From assembly GCF_000423305.1 (NCBI RefSeq), contig NZ_AUHS01000021.1:1-64000 (forward strand): DNA of 64,000 bases, in the 5' to 3' direction. This DNA comes from Legionella moravica DSM 19234 (GTDB lineage: Bacteria; Pseudomonadota; Gammaproteobacteria; Legionellales; Legionellaceae). Below the pieces are notes generated by a model. That model saw only the letters and a program-made list of their open reading frames with translations, searched no databases and was not told the DNA's origin. Position 1 is the first letter of the stretch. Every line of letters starts with the position of its first letter. A program made the position numbers and the translations under genes. Shown in pieces: positions 36,598 through 46,013 of this stretch.

Positions 36598-39364
36598 GGC
36601 TGTGGCTTCGTTTATTTTCCAAGCGTGTGGCCACCAATTCTGCCGCTTTAAGTACGCCATGTTCTTCCTCCAAAAGATGTCGGGTTGCTTTTTCTGATTT
36701 TTCATTCAGGAGTAACGCCAATAAATAGCGTGGTGGAATGACTCGAAATAAACCCTGATAGCGTGAACCTAATAAAACGGCTTCGGCATAGAGACCTTTT
36801 TGTGAGTCAATATCTCGAATAAGTGCTTCTTGCTCCGGGGTTAATTGTTTGAACTTTTTTACATCAGCCAGTTCTTTTTCATCAAGTCCTAATAAAATCC
36901 AGGTTTCAATCAGGGAGAGAATTTTCATGGCCTTTTCTGAGCTCATGTCCCCCACATTCTGGGTAATGGGAACCAGCCATAGCCCTAATTTCCTGGCTAC
37001 TTTTGCAGCCAGTAGACACGCCGACACAATCACATCAATTTGAAATTGCAGGTGGGCTTCATCAATAAATAAAAAAGTAGGTCTGTTATCGTTTTGGGTG
37101 GCCTCGGCCATAGCCAAGATCCGCGGCAGCAAGGACACCATCACCAAAGCCAATTTCCCTTTATCGTCTTTAATGGCTGAAATATCGATATGAAAAATAT
37201 CAAAGTCCCCTAAGGGCTCAGTGGGTACGTTAAAAAAGCGCGACTTATTGCTGTTAATTACATAGCTGTTGAGTCGGTCATGCATCTCCAAAATACGGTC
37301 TTTTTTACGAGGAACCTCCTCAAGAGCAAGTCGTTTTGCAAAGGCTTCCAATACATGTTCGGTCAGCATCTGCGGCACTTCATTTTTAAATGAAGTCAGG
37401 ATGGCATCACTTAACACTTCAATCAGCAGGGTTTCATCACTTAAGGAAAACAACTCTTCTTCTTTTTCGTTCGCTTCCGTTATCATGGTACGCAAGGCTA
37501 AAAGCAGTTCACTTAAATAGCTGCGTGACTCTTCATCACAATTTAAATCAGAGTCTTGCGCTTTTACCGCCAGATTGGCTTGTAAATCCAGCATCTTTTG
37601 GGCAAGTTTTGCGGCTTTTTCTTCCGATAAATTCTCACTGATTTCAGGGATTGCCTTATACGCTTCACAAAAAGGGTTTAAGGGAACCGCTTTGCTCTTT
37701 TGATTGCTGAGTAATAATTGTTTGGTGGATTTGCCCATCTTTTTGGCGTGAATGAGCATGCGATCAAAGGAGTTGCCCATTTCGAACAAAACAATACGCG
37801 CATTTTTAGTGGCCATTAAGGAGTTAATCATCCAGCCGGTTGCCACCGACTTTCCCGCACCAGAGTTAGCAAAAAGGGCCATATGTGAGTTTTGGCTGAT
37901 GAAGTCATGATGCAAGATATCGAATAAAACAGGCTCACCTAAGCGATTAAAGAAGGTAAAGCAGGGAAGATGCCTTGCCCCTTGATTGCGTCCATACACT
38001 GGGAGTAATGCCGCAAGCTCTGATGCAAACACCAGGCGGTCATAACACAGGTGCTTGCGTGCAAAGGAGGGAACGAAACTAAAAGGCAGACTATTGAGGT
38101 AGCTGTTTAATGGATGTAAATCAAAGCTTGAATTAATGAGCGGCATCTTGGCATCAATAAATAACGAGTGCAGTTCTTTTTCAATCTGCAACAACGTTTG
38201 GTCATCACAGCCCCGGTAATACACCGCTTGATTCACCCAAAAAAGTCGATTGCCACAAGCCAGCTCATCACGGGCAGACTTAATGTCCTGACGTACTTCA
38301 GAGGGCTTAAGGCTTGTGCCAATAACGCCCTTTTCGATGCGCATCAAGTGCGCATCCAATGATTCATCGCTTTCAAAGACCACCGATAAAGTATAAATAG
38401 AGCCTTCGGGTAAGCGATCTAATAAAGCGTAACGATGCTTGGGGTTGGCCTGGGGTTTTTCTCGGGAAATCAAACCAATTTCCGGGGCTTCTTTTAAGCC
38501 GTCTACATAAAGCACTCGATGCTTGATGCCATCAAACATAAAACCCTTCTCATCGCTTGCCACAGGACTAAAGAAGATGTTTTGAGGAAAGCAAAAGCTT
38601 GCAGGTTTATTCTTTTGTGGATAGGGGAAGCGCTTTAATAGCGCTTCACTATCGCCTTGTGTCAGAAGAGGATTGGGGTTAAACCATTTGACCCACCAGC
38701 TGTAATACGCCCTACCGGTTAGGCGTTTTAAAGTAAGTCCTGGGGAGATGAGTTTGGCGGCAATTTGGGCGCATACTTCCTCGTGTTCGCTCACAGCCGC
38801 ATCTCTCGTTGTTTTGAGTCGCTGGTAGCGTCGATAAAACAACACCCGAATGCGCCTGCGTCGCCCACGAAAAGCCGCCCCTGTTTTGGGATCTAAAAAC
38901 AAGCCTTCGGGGCGCGCCATTTTCTGAAATAAGTCCTGTAGGCGATTGAGGTACTCTTGAGTAAATTGAGTGTTTAATAGCTTAGGTTCAATGGCGTTTT
39001 GAATGTGTTTTAGCACAGGATCTAATGAATATTCATCGCAGACGTACATTTGCATCACCCAAGGGTCGTCTTTGTGTAAAGGCACCACATTGGCAAAAGT
39101 ATCGCGGATTTTATTAAAGACGGCTTCCAGGTGCTGAGGTGAGGTGGCCTCCGCCGGAATGTCGCCTAATTCAAAACCGCTTCCTACGCTTACTCCATCG
39201 TTGAGTAAAAAAAGATTTTTTTCATCACAAAAATCTACAAAGGCCAGGCGCTCTGCTAAGGAAGGGCCTTCTTTGGCGTACCCCTTCTCTACAGTTTTTG
39301 TTTTTAGCGGGCTAAGACTCCCCTCCCCTAATAACCAATTGATGGCCTGATTCACACGATTCAT
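36569..39364 (-). CDS. traC: VirB4/TraC-type conjugation ATPase (PFL_4706 family)
   Basis: 931-residue ATPase that powers pilus and channel assembly at the inner membrane. An N-terminal half without nucleotide motifs (about 1-480), then Walker A FANSGAGKS (about 495-503), Walker B with FLFIDEAHLQF (about 745-755), and a downstream QNVGDMSSEKA-type sensor. Length and gene position agree with TIGR03744 (PFL_4706). No membrane helix in the N terminus. Its reading frame end overlaps two following genes. Confidence 0.93.
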   Translation of the reverse strand: MNRVNQAINWLLGEGSLSPLKTKTVEKGYAKEGPSLAERLAFVDFCDEKNLFLLNDGVSVGSGFELGDIPAEATSPQHLEAVFNKIRDTFANVVPLHKDDPWVMQMYVCDEYSLDPVLKHIQNAIEPKLLNTQFTQEYLNRLQDLFQKMARPEGLFLDPKTGAAFRGRRRRIRVLFYRRYQRLKTTRDAAVSEHEEVCAQIAAKLISPGLTLKRLTGRAYYSWWVKWFNPNPLLTQGDSEALLKRFPYPQKNKPASFCFPQNIFFSPVASDEKGFMFDGIKHRVLYVDGLKEAPEIGLISREKPQANPKHRYALLDRLPEGSIYTLSVVFESDESLDAHLMRIEKGVIGTSLKPSEVRQDIKSARDELACGNRLFWVNQAVYYRGCDDQTLLQIEKELHSLFIDAKMPLINSSFDLHPLNSYLNSLPFSFVPSFARKHLCYDRLVFASELAALLPVYGRNQGARHLPCFTFFNRLGEPVLFDILHHDFISQNSHMALFANSGAGKSVATGWMINSLMATKNARIVLFEMGNSFDRMLIHAKKMGKSTKQLLLSNQKSKAVPLNPFCEAYKAIPEISENLSEEKAAKLAQKMLDLQANLAVKAQDSDLNCDEESRSYLSELLLALRTMITEANEKEEELFSLSDETLLIEVLSDAILTSFKNEVPQMLTEHVLEAFAKRLALEEVPRKKDRILEMHDRLNSYVINSNKSRFFNVPTEPLGDFDIFHIDISAIKDDKGKLALVMVSLLPRILAMAEATQNDNRPTFLFIDEAHLQFQIDVIVSACLLAAKVARKLGLWLVPITQNVGDMSSEKAMKILSLIETWILLGLDEKELADVKKFKQLTPEQEALIRDIDSQKGLYAEAVLLGSRYQGLFRVIPPRYLLALLLNEKSEKATRHLLEEEHGVLKAAELVATRLENKRSHSLEEHCFYDD

Positions 39365-39378
39365 TCCTTGCCCCTTAA

Positions 39379-39780
39379 TTAGTAGCGTTCACTGGCCAGC
39401 GCGAACTGGTTTTGCTTATAGAGAAAAAATTCGGTGGTGAACCCTGGTTTTACTAACTGCTCATCGCCAATGAGGGCAACGTGCGGGTAGATGTAAATAG
39501 GGATAGCCGGATTATCCAAAGCTTTAAACAAAGCTTTGGTTTCATTAGCCGCGGTTCGTGTTTCACCCTGGTAGTTCACCGCCATTTGGCCATTCGCGGT
39601 GCGTTTATAACGCGGTGCAGTCCAGGAAGGCGCGGAAGTCGCCACACTTTGGTTGTAAATCTGACTCACAGTAAGCCCCTCTTCAGGAATGGTTCCTGAG
39701 GCGACTGATTTGGCACAAGAGCTCAGCAACAGCAAACTACTTGAGACTAAAATCATGCGTATAGTGTTGTAAGTGACCAT
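39379..39780 (-). CDS. Conjugative transfer lipoprotein (TIGR03751 type)
   Basis: 133-residue lipoprotein; lipobox LLLLSSC gives mature Cys near residue 22. The mature part has TIPEEGLTVSQIYNQSV, the block common in TIGR03751 members, and a conserved NPAIPIYIYPHVA. It is the VirB7/TraV-like outer-membrane core anchor in GI-type systems. The first ATG (39780) overlaps the TraB-like gene by 44 bases; an ATG at 39756 leaves a shorter signal. Start uncertain. Confidence 0.8.
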   Translation of the reverse strand: MVTYNTIRMILVSSSLLLLSSCAKSVASGTIPEEGLTVSQIYNQSVATSAPSWTAPRYKRTANGQMAVNYQGETRTAANETKALFKALDNPAIPIYIYPHVALIGDEQLVKPGFTTEFFLYKQNQFALASERY

Positions 39781-41134
39781 AATCTAATACCCTCCCTTTG
39801 GGTTCTTTGTCGAGTTGAATGGTTTGAGTGAAATGAAGAGACATCCGGTTAGGACGATAATGCGTTTGATTCCCCATCCGATACGGCACACTGGCAGGTA
39901 CAAACACCATGTCAAAACTGCCTTGTATGCGCTTTTCAAGCCAATCGGCAGCTTTAACCGAGCCTTGCGCCAGAGCGCCACCTGCAGCATAGGGGGCAAA
40001 AGAGCCAGTAGGTGCAGCAGTTGCCCCGTTGGGTCCTGCAAAATAAGTCATCTGCCATTGGGATAATGCATTACCAGCCCCTTCCATACCCCCTGCTGCC
40101 AGCATGGCGGTAAGGACTCTTGGTGCGTTGGTGTAGTATTTGCCATGAATACACGGATTACCGTAAGCCGTAGTTAAATAGCCAAGACTTTCGTTATTGA
40201 CTAAATCAACCGAATTGGTCATCTGCTCTTTACCAACCACCACAAAGTGGCCGTCTTGAAAAGTGAAGAGCACGGAGGTGACATAAGCCCTGGCACAGGA
40301 AATATTATCTAAAAAGGAGCCCACGCCGATTGCGTAGCCACTGACTTTCATCCCTGAAATATCAGGAGGAAGGGCTACGCCATTAGAGGCCATTAAATCC
40401 CCGCGGCTGATAATGGCGCTGAAGGGGAATAACGGTTGCATCAGCTTTCCATCAATGGGAACTTCACCGATTAATGCGGATAACAAGGTGGTATTGCCCA
40501 GGTCACTTCCTGCAGGAATGGTGTAATAAGGAATACTTTGTTTTTTATCATCCTGATTGGGGATCTGCTTCTTAACTTTGCGAGTCAGTGTTTTTTGAAT
40601 GCGCTTCCTTCTTTCATTGAACTTATTCCAATACCTCACCTCCTGTTCACTTAAAGGACGTTTCATGAGCTGTGCATCAATGTCAGTGACGCCACCCATT
40701 GCATGAGGCGCTTCATTTTGAGCGAGTTGCCCTACGGGGTAGCCCGCAGCATTGTCCGCAGACGTTCGTGATTCTTTTAACTGGACCAGCTCTTTTTTCA
40801 GCTCTTCTATTGTTTGAGCTACTTCAGGGGGAAGCTCTTGGCGAACCACCACCCCACCCTCTTCTTTAGATGCAATGAGCGCTGCATTGCGTTCACTTAA
40901 CGTTTTATTCTGTACTTCGATGGCGTGCATCTTTTGTTCGGTCTGTACCAAGCGCGCTGATACGTCACGAATATTGTCATTAAACTGACTGGCGATGGCT
41001 TCATTGATGTTATTAGGATTGGTTTTGTTCTCCGTTGTAACGGACTCCCCACTGTTCCCGGAGTTGATTAAAACTAAAGCCACCACACCAACCACAACTC
41101 CTGTTAATACTTTAAGGCTTAAATTCTTTTTCAT
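39737..41134 (-). CDS. traB: TraB/VirB10-like core-complex protein
   Basis: 465-residue inner-membrane protein that spans the periplasm to the outer-membrane ring. One N-terminal membrane helix (about 7-24, LKVLTGVVVGVVALVLI), a coiled coil at about 45-125, proline-containing linker, then the beta-barrel domain (about 200-440). Matches TIGR03752 (PFL_4705). Overlaps the TraK-like gene by 4 bases (ATGA). Confidence 0.88.
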   Translation of the reverse strand: MKKNLSLKVLTGVVVGVVALVLINSGNSGESVTTENKTNPNNINEAIASQFNDNIRDVSARLVQTEQKMHAIEVQNKTLSERNAALIASKEEGGVVVRQELPPEVAQTIEELKKELVQLKESRTSADNAAGYPVGQLAQNEAPHAMGGVTDIDAQLMKRPLSEQEVRYWNKFNERRKRIQKTLTRKVKKQIPNQDDKKQSIPYYTIPAGSDLGNTTLLSALIGEVPIDGKLMQPLFPFSAIISRGDLMASNGVALPPDISGMKVSGYAIGVGSFLDNISCARAYVTSVLFTFQDGHFVVVGKEQMTNSVDLVNNESLGYLTTAYGNPCIHGKYYTNAPRVLTAMLAAGGMEGAGNALSQWQMTYFAGPNGATAAPTGSFAPYAAGGALAQGSVKAADWLEKRIQGSFDMVFVPASVPYRMGNQTHYRPNRMSLHFTQTIQLDKEPKGRVLDYGHLQHYTHDFSLK

Positions 41135-41940
41135 CGGACAAACTCCTGGGTCTGAGATGATGCCTCGCCAAAGGGTCGGTCAGATACCACAAAAACAGTG
41201 GTGGTGTCGGCGGTGCCACGAGGCTCTAGAGTATTGGTTGGGAAAAAGGTTGCTGTTTGCCAGTTGCCTATTAAATGATGCGGATCGAGTACCACTCTTT
41301 TTTTAAGCTCGTTTTTTAATTCAATGGCCGTCACATACAAGTCCCCACCCTGCCAGGAAATTAGGGGTCTTGCTAAAATACTGGCCCCATAAACCAAGGT
41401 GATGTTTTTATGGGTTCGCATCGCCGTGCGCGCCACCCCAGGAGGGATTACTAACAAACGCTCTGGAGCATACAGCGATTGAATGGCAAACCGGGTTAAT
41501 GACACCGGATTTACTTCAGGCGTTTTGCTGATTTTTGACGGCTCCTCTTCCTGCTCTGTGGCAGTGGATTCCTCACCATCTGATGCCATTAGGACTTCAA
41601 TCGGTGCTGCATCCGTGGCCTCCTTGCTTGCCGAAAGACTTAACACAATGGGCTCGCCCTCAGGCATTAATTGCACGACCAATCGTTTATTGGTAAAGGG
41701 CTCTTTGGCATTCAAGTACAATGCGTCTTGGATTTTCATCAGACCTATATCTTTGTCGAGTTCAGAATCCACAATGCTGATGGCCAAAGGAAATCTAATC
41801 AGTCGCTCCTGGTTCAATGGCAGCGTGATGTGGATTGGCGTTTTATCCCACAGTACATGTTGCGTGGGTTGAATCTCGGCGTAGACCGTGCTGATAGACA
41901 GCATCATTAAGAGTATCCATCGTTTAAAGTTCATGTTCAT
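41131..41940 (-). CDS. TraK/VirB9-like secretin-related protein
   Basis: 269-residue exported protein, signal peptide about 1-20 (STVYA). Corresponds to TIGR03749 (PFL_4704), the TraK counterpart of the core complex in the outer membrane. N-terminal beta-rich domain (QHVLWDKTPIHITLPLNQERLIRFP), acidic Ser/Glu linker (DGEESTATEQEEEPSK, about 120-140) and C-terminal beta domain. It overlaps the TraE-like gene by 17 bases. Confidence 0.82.
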   Translation of the reverse strand: MNMNFKRWILLMMLSISTVYAEIQPTQHVLWDKTPIHITLPLNQERLIRFPLAISIVDSELDKDIGLMKIQDALYLNAKEPFTNKRLVVQLMPEGEPIVLSLSASKEATDAAPIEVLMASDGEESTATEQEEEPSKISKTPEVNPVSLTRFAIQSLYAPERLLVIPPGVARTAMRTHKNITLVYGASILARPLISWQGGDLYVTAIELKNELKKRVVLDPHHLIGNWQTATFFPTNTLEPRGTADTTTVFVVSDRPFGEASSQTQEFVR

Positions 41941-42583
41941 CTCCTGTACGTTCCTGGCTTAATAAGTCTTTGACTAAGCGTTCGGGCTTGGTGTATCCAT
42001 CAAGAGCCAATTGAAAGGGATTGAGTAATTTGGATAGGCTCACCTTGACTACTCGCAGGTGGTAATCCACTACTTTGTCTGCAATCACCATGGGGCTTTT
42101 GTCGTTTAGCCTCTGGGTAATGCGCAAGACCACATGCACCTCCCAGGTGTTGTTGCTTAGTCGTTTCACATCTCCTGGCTCTAAAAAACGATAAAGGCTT
42201 GCCACCTGTGCTCGATTAAAGAGTTGTGCCTGTTGGTAGGCGTTAAAAGTCTGTGTCACAAGCTCTTGATGGCGAGGAGTGAAATAGTAATGAAAACCTT
42301 TCAGGTTCGTTGCAAACTCCTCTTTCCCCATTTGAGACCAGGAATTTAGGGGCGGGACTAAAGAGGTGACAAACCCATGCACGTATTCATCAGGCACCTC
42401 TCCGGCTTTCATTAATCCCCCATTAGCCACCATGTTGGGCGCCAGCCAAAACTCCAGCTTCTTAGGGACTGTGCTCAAGGCGCCAATGAGTCCTGCAACC
42501 AAAAGCACTAAAATAATAATAAAAGTGAACAGCACGCGATTCACTTGATTGAGTGCATCAATCTTGTTCCAGTAATTAAACAC
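41924..42583 (-). CDS. TraE/VirB8-like inner-membrane protein
   Basis: 219-residue protein with a single N-terminal membrane helix (about 17-38, LFTFIIILVLLVAGLIGAL) and a periplasmic domain (about 50-215). Matches TIGR03746 (PFL_4703), analogous to TraE/VirB8, which nucleates channel assembly. The long C-terminal part has a VirB8-like alternation of helices and strands. It overlaps the neighbouring genes on both sides. Confidence 0.8.
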   Translation of the reverse strand: MFNYWNKIDALNQVNRVLFTFIIILVLLVAGLIGALSTVPKKLEFWLAPNMVANGGLMKAGEVPDEYVHGFVTSLVPPLNSWSQMGKEEFATNLKGFHYYFTPRHQELVTQTFNAYQQAQLFNRAQVASLYRFLEPGDVKRLSNNTWEVHVVLRITQRLNDKSPMVIADKVVDYHLRVVKVSLSKLLNPFQLALDGYTKPERLVKDLLSQERTGDEHEL

Positions 42584-42938
42584 GACGTGCTCCTAATCGT
42601 TTTGAGGTATGCCAAAGACCGCGATGGGCTAGATAAGGTGGTCGCACCAGGCCCCATCTGGCCAGTTTTATTCTTATTTTTTTCATTAAATATCCGTGTG
42701 GTTTGCCCGCTTTTAAGCGAGAAATCGGTTTTGGCGCGAGGCTCACCCCGACAATGAAGCCAAGCACCAAACCGAGACAGCCAAAAGCGCCAGGAAAGCT
42801 GAAAAACACGCCGATGATCGTGAACACCAACGCCATCACCCCTGTGGTGATGGCCACAAGAATCATAAGTTCACGTAAAGTCAGCCCCTTAAATGCGGGA
42901 AAATCATGGGATAAATGACGGCTTGATGGGGTAGTCAT
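42576..42938 (-). CDS. TraL-like membrane protein (TIGR03750 type)
   Basis: 120-residue protein with two close membrane helices (about 25-46 and 50-70) after a polar N terminus (SRHLSHDFPAFKGLTLREL) and a basic C terminus. This is the TIGR03750 (DUF3487) protein of GI-type systems, position-equivalent of TraL/VirB3. The basic tail is expected in the cytoplasm. Starts 9 bases after the pilin-like gene. Confidence 0.8.
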   Translation of the reverse strand: MTTPSSRHLSHDFPAFKGLTLRELMILVAITTGVMALVFTIIGVFFSFPGAFGCLGLVLGFIVGVSLAPKPISRLKAGKPHGYLMKKIRIKLARWGLVRPPYLAHRGLWHTSKRLGARRV

Positions 42939-42947
42939 GTTGTATCC

Positions 42948-43340
42948 TTAAAGTTTAAATTTATCGATTACGGTGTACCCTAAATAGCCCGTTGCAATAC
43001 TGATGGTCAGATAGACAATCCCCATCACTGCAAAATTAGCAAATACTGCAAGCGAGCCGCCTTCATGTTTTTTAGCTTCTTCAATCCCATGCGATATCGT
43101 GGATATAAATTTGGTGAACATCACCACCGAGACGATGAATAACAAAATCATCAATCCCTGTCTCACCACATTGGATAAGACAGTCATGGCACTCTTATTG
43201 CCTTGAGTCATGTCATCAGATGCCGCGACCTTAGGAAACCAACCACTATCAGCCCAAAGTGCGGGCGCGTAGCTTAAATTGACCAGGGCGAGGCTGGCAC
43301 TAAGTGCCCAGCGATTTATTGTTTTTGGTAGGTGCATCAT
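42948..43340 (-). CDS. Pilin-like transfer protein (TIGR03745 type)
   Basis: 130-residue protein with a cleavable signal (to about residue 31, ALWA-DSG) and two membrane helices (about 55-77 and 96-117) around a short loop, the plan of VirB2/TraA pilins. Corresponds to TIGR03745. It is probably the major conjugative pilin, though the neighbouring 85-residue protein has a similar layout. AGGAAG precedes the start. Confidence 0.78.
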   Translation of the reverse strand: MMHLPKTINRWALSASLALVNLSYAPALWADSGWFPKVAASDDMTQGNKSAMTVLSNVVRQGLMILLFIVSVVMFTKFISTISHGIEEAKKHEGGSLAVFANFAVMGIVYLTISIATGYLGYTVIDKFKL

Positions 43341-43342
43341 AT

Positions 43343-43600
43343 CTAACTTCCTTTTGTTGTTAATAAACCGATAAATAAGGTGAGGCCTATGAGCAAACGC
43401 ACGGTTCTTGAGCCTAGAGCCACCATGAATAGTTCCGAGGCTTTCGCCTCCTCACTCATAAAGTGCACAATCGACCAAAGAATGGCTAAAATCACACACA
43501 TCAATGCAACGAAGCGAATCAGCCCGCTATAAGTTAAGGCCTGTTGCCCTCCTGCTTCGTTAAATGCTCTGGCAAAGTCACCCGCAAGTTGTTCTCTCAT
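43343..43600 (-). CDS. Small membrane transfer protein (PFL_4701 family)
   Basis: 85-residue protein with two membrane helices (about 22-45, LIRFVALMCVILAILWSIVHF, and 58-82). Corresponds to the TIGR03758/DUF3262 family that adjoins the pilin-like gene in GI-type islands. No signal peptide. It is separated by two bases from the pilin-like gene. Confidence 0.75.
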   Translation of the reverse strand: MREQLAGDFARAFNEAGGQQALTYSGLIRFVALMCVILAILWSIVHFMSEEAKASELFMVALGSRTVRLLIGLTLFIGLLTTKGS

Positions 43601-43602
43601 CG

Positions 43603-43932
43603 CTAGTTCCCCACAAAATCAAATGCGAGTGGCTTAACGGTTTTAGGCTCAATGGCAGGCTTATTGATGTAGTCAATCAAGGCATTGCGAATGGCCACTA
43701 AATCCTCGCGAACCCCTGGATGGGTCTTTTTATCACTGCCTTCAAAGGCATTAATATGTAATTGAATGCGGGAATTAGGCTCAATTTCCTCTTCTGCCTC
43801 GGCTAATAAGGGCAGCGTGGCGTTAATTTGATTAATCACCCGCACTAAGGTTTTATTAAGCTCCGCCTGATTGCTGAAACTCACAGCACTTAAGAGCATT
43901 AATCCCAATCCAAACAGTGTTTTTTTCATCAC
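43603..43932 (-). CDS. RAQPRD-family conjugation protein
   Basis: 109-residue exported protein, signal peptide about 1-20 (LLSAVSFS). Named after the RAQPRD family (TIGR01690) of GI-type elements, which lies between DUF4400 and DUF3262 genes. Conserved elements: LNKTLVRVINQINATLPLLAEAE near the N terminus and HPGVREDLVAIRNALIDYINKP at the end. Mature protein soluble in the periplasm. Role in pilus assembly not defined. Confidence 0.72.
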   Translation of the reverse strand: MMKKTLFGLGLMLLSAVSFSNQAELNKTLVRVINQINATLPLLAEAEEEIEPNSRIQLHINAFEGSDKKTHPGVREDLVAIRNALIDYINKPAIEPKTVKPLAFDFVGN

Positions 43933-43938
43933 ATCTCC

Positions 43939-44685
43939 TTATAAATATTTTTTAAATCGACTGGAGGTCACGCTCACCAAACAAGCGAGCAACACGCTTA
44001 AACTCACGAAAATAGGGGTTGGTGATAAGGCATGCGGGATGGCAAGCCATAGAATCAAGACCCAAAACAAGGCGCGTCGCGCCAAAGGAATGGATTTATG
44101 AAAGACATAGGTTGATTCACGCCCTAAAGAGGCCGTACGAATGGCTCGTTGATTTAATCCGTCCACAAGTCCTGCACTAATGGCTAATAAAAACAGCGGA
44201 ATGGCTGCAACTAGAATGGCACCTTTAATCAGTAATAAATGGCCTGTTACTCTTAATAAAAGCCGAGTTTGTTGTGCCTTTAACCAAAACTCATTAAAGG
44301 TTTGTGTTAACTCTGGCGCTATTGAAATTGGGTCTGGTTGAATCACCGCATCCATTTGCTCTTGTGCCATTTGAGCAAGCCTACCCCCTACATCTTGTGC
44401 TTTGATCAAAGTGCTCGCCGAATGAGTGCGAAGGTCAGGGGTAACCCTTTGGCTTAACCAAGTAGTGAATGAGGTGTCGCTAAATTCACTAACAACCACT
44501 GCTTGCTTTAGGGACAGGGCTTGAATGGCGTTAGCAGCTGATTCAAAGCCTACATGAACCCAAGACCATAATGCCCAGGCCATTAAAACCATCCATCCAA
44601 GAAAGGCGACACACACCCAGCTCACCACTGCTCGTTTAAGCCAAGATGATTTTTTAACAGGTCTTTGTTTTTTTTCTACTGCCAT
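43939..44685 (-). CDS. DUF4400 membrane protein (PFL_4697 family)
   Basis: 248-residue inner-membrane protein with helices about 15-35, 140-165, 190-215 and 220-238, and a periplasmic middle part. Contains the family's GLVDGLNQRAIR and FHKSIPLARRALFWVLILWLAIPH blocks. Matches TIGR03747. Its function in GI-type conjugation is unproven. The end lies six bases before the RAQPRD gene. Confidence 0.82.
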   Translation of the reverse strand: MAVEKKQRPVKKSSWLKRAVVSWVCVAFLGWMVLMAWALWSWVHVGFESAANAIQALSLKQAVVVSEFSDTSFTTWLSQRVTPDLRTHSASTLIKAQDVGGRLAQMAQEQMDAVIQPDPISIAPELTQTFNEFWLKAQQTRLLLRVTGHLLLIKGAILVAAIPLFLLAISAGLVDGLNQRAIRTASLGRESTYVFHKSIPLARRALFWVLILWLAIPHALSPTPIFVSLSVLLACLVSVTSSRFKKYL

Positions 44686-45152
44686 ATAACCCCCGAATCA
44701 TAGGCAAAGGGGTAGTGACGCACATCCAGTAAAGAGGCTAATTCATCGACATCCACTGCCTGTAAGGGTAGGCCCGCCAATTGTGTTAACTCATGCAGCG
44801 CGCGCGATGTGGCCACATTAGTAACAAGTCCCAATGCCTTGCTCTTTTGCAATTGCAAGGCATGTGCTTTTAACCAGACGCGGGAACGTGCATCATCGCC
44901 TACTACAAAAAGAGCGTGTGACAAGTTGCTGTTTCTAATGGTTTGTGTGTTCACGACTCCAGGATTTATACGGCTGGTTACTGGTAAGGGAAATTCTTCT
45001 GGTTCAGTTTGTGCTCCTTCCTGTTTTGAGGGAACCTGACCTGCCTCTAAATAGGGAGTTGCATCAATAACGGGTGATTCAATGGCTATCACTTTCAGCG
45101 CATAACAGGCTGCAATGAGACTCCAGGAGATGAAAAAAAACAGGGTTCGCAT
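44676..45152 (-). CDS. GI-type transfer protein (PFL_4695 family)
   Basis: 158-residue exported protein from ATG 45152, directly overlapping the end of the previous gene; signal about 1-18. Contains the block SNLSHALFVVGDDARSRVWLKAHALQLQKSKALGLVTNV typical of TIGR03765, which forms an unmixed alpha/beta fold. Role unknown but conserved within the GI-type operons. Overlaps the DUF4400 gene by 10 bases. Confidence 0.78.
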   Translation of the reverse strand: MRTLFFFISWSLIAACYALKVIAIESPVIDATPYLEAGQVPSKQEGAQTEPEEFPLPVTSRINPGVVNTQTIRNSNLSHALFVVGDDARSRVWLKAHALQLQKSKALGLVTNVATSRALHELTQLAGLPLQAVDVDELASLLDVRHYPFAYDSGVIWQ

Positions 45153-45153
45153 G

Positions 45154-45999
45154 TTAAAAAACTCCCAAATCAACAACGCTTGAGGCGCCGCCTCTGGCCA
45201 ACAGCAATAAAGGCGTGGTTTTTTTAGAGGCATTCAGTGCGTCAAAACTTAATTCACCGTGATTTAGGGTAATAGTTCCATTGCTTACTAATTCTCGTGG
45301 AATTTGATTAAGGTTTGCCCACACCTGAACCGCACGGTCATCCATGCCCATGAGCATCAAATGCAATCGTGTATTGGGACTTGCATTAATTGCATCCATT
45401 AAGGTTAAAAGGATTGTTTTGATTGCGTCATTTGTTTTGATGAATAGAAATAAAGTATCGCCTTCATTTAGACGTATCGGTTTGTAGGCCGCAGGAGAAT
45501 AAGGGGACGCATCAAACTCACCCACAACAGGTACATTGGCAAATAATTGATTGTAGGCTTTGTAAAACGCGTTATTCCATGCGATGTTTTTGGATACCTT
45601 TTGGGCTTCATGGCGAGCAGAAAGCGCTGCAAAATGGGCGCGCTCCGCCTCATTTTGAGCATTAATGCCTAAGACATCCACAGGGGTTTGCCTTAATCCT
45701 TTATAATATACCGCACTGCGATTTTGCATTAAAAACACGTAGCGTTTTTCTTCCTCTTCAGTTAATCCCCAAACTCTTGCCTCATGGAGTTGCAAAGGGG
45801 TAAGTTTTAAGGTGTTCAAATCTTGCTCTGCGGTGATGTCGTCTTCATTCACTGAAAGACCTGTTTTGGCAAGCGTTTTATCGGTTGATGCCAAAGCATT
45901 GGAATTGTTGTGGTGCATGGCAATCCCAGGAATGGTTAAATCAGCATGTGCCTGGACATTTAAGAACATGAGGCTTAATAACAGTGATTTTTTAGACAT
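45154..45999 (-). CDS. GI-type transfer protein (TIGR03759 type)
   Basis: 281-residue exported protein, signal peptide about 1-19 (NVQAHA). The central motif LTPLQLHEARVWGLTEEEEKRYVFLMQNRSAVYYKG is characteristic of TIGR03759 (PFL_4693). The C terminus (LFLFIKTNDAIKTILLTLMDAINASPNTRLHLMLMG) resembles a thioredoxin-like fold. Function in conjugation unknown. Starts 14 bases before the next gene. Confidence 0.8.
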   Translation of the reverse strand: MSKKSLLLSLMFLNVQAHADLTIPGIAMHHNNSNALASTDKTLAKTGLSVNEDDITAEQDLNTLKLTPLQLHEARVWGLTEEEEKRYVFLMQNRSAVYYKGLRQTPVDVLGINAQNEAERAHFAALSARHEAQKVSKNIAWNNAFYKAYNQLFANVPVVGEFDASPYSPAAYKPIRLNEGDTLFLFIKTNDAIKTILLTLMDAINASPNTRLHLMLMGMDDRAVQVWANLNQIPRELVSNGTITLNHGELSFDALNASKKTTPLLLLARGGASSVVDLGVF

Positions 46000-46013
46000 G
46001 ACTCACCCCTTCC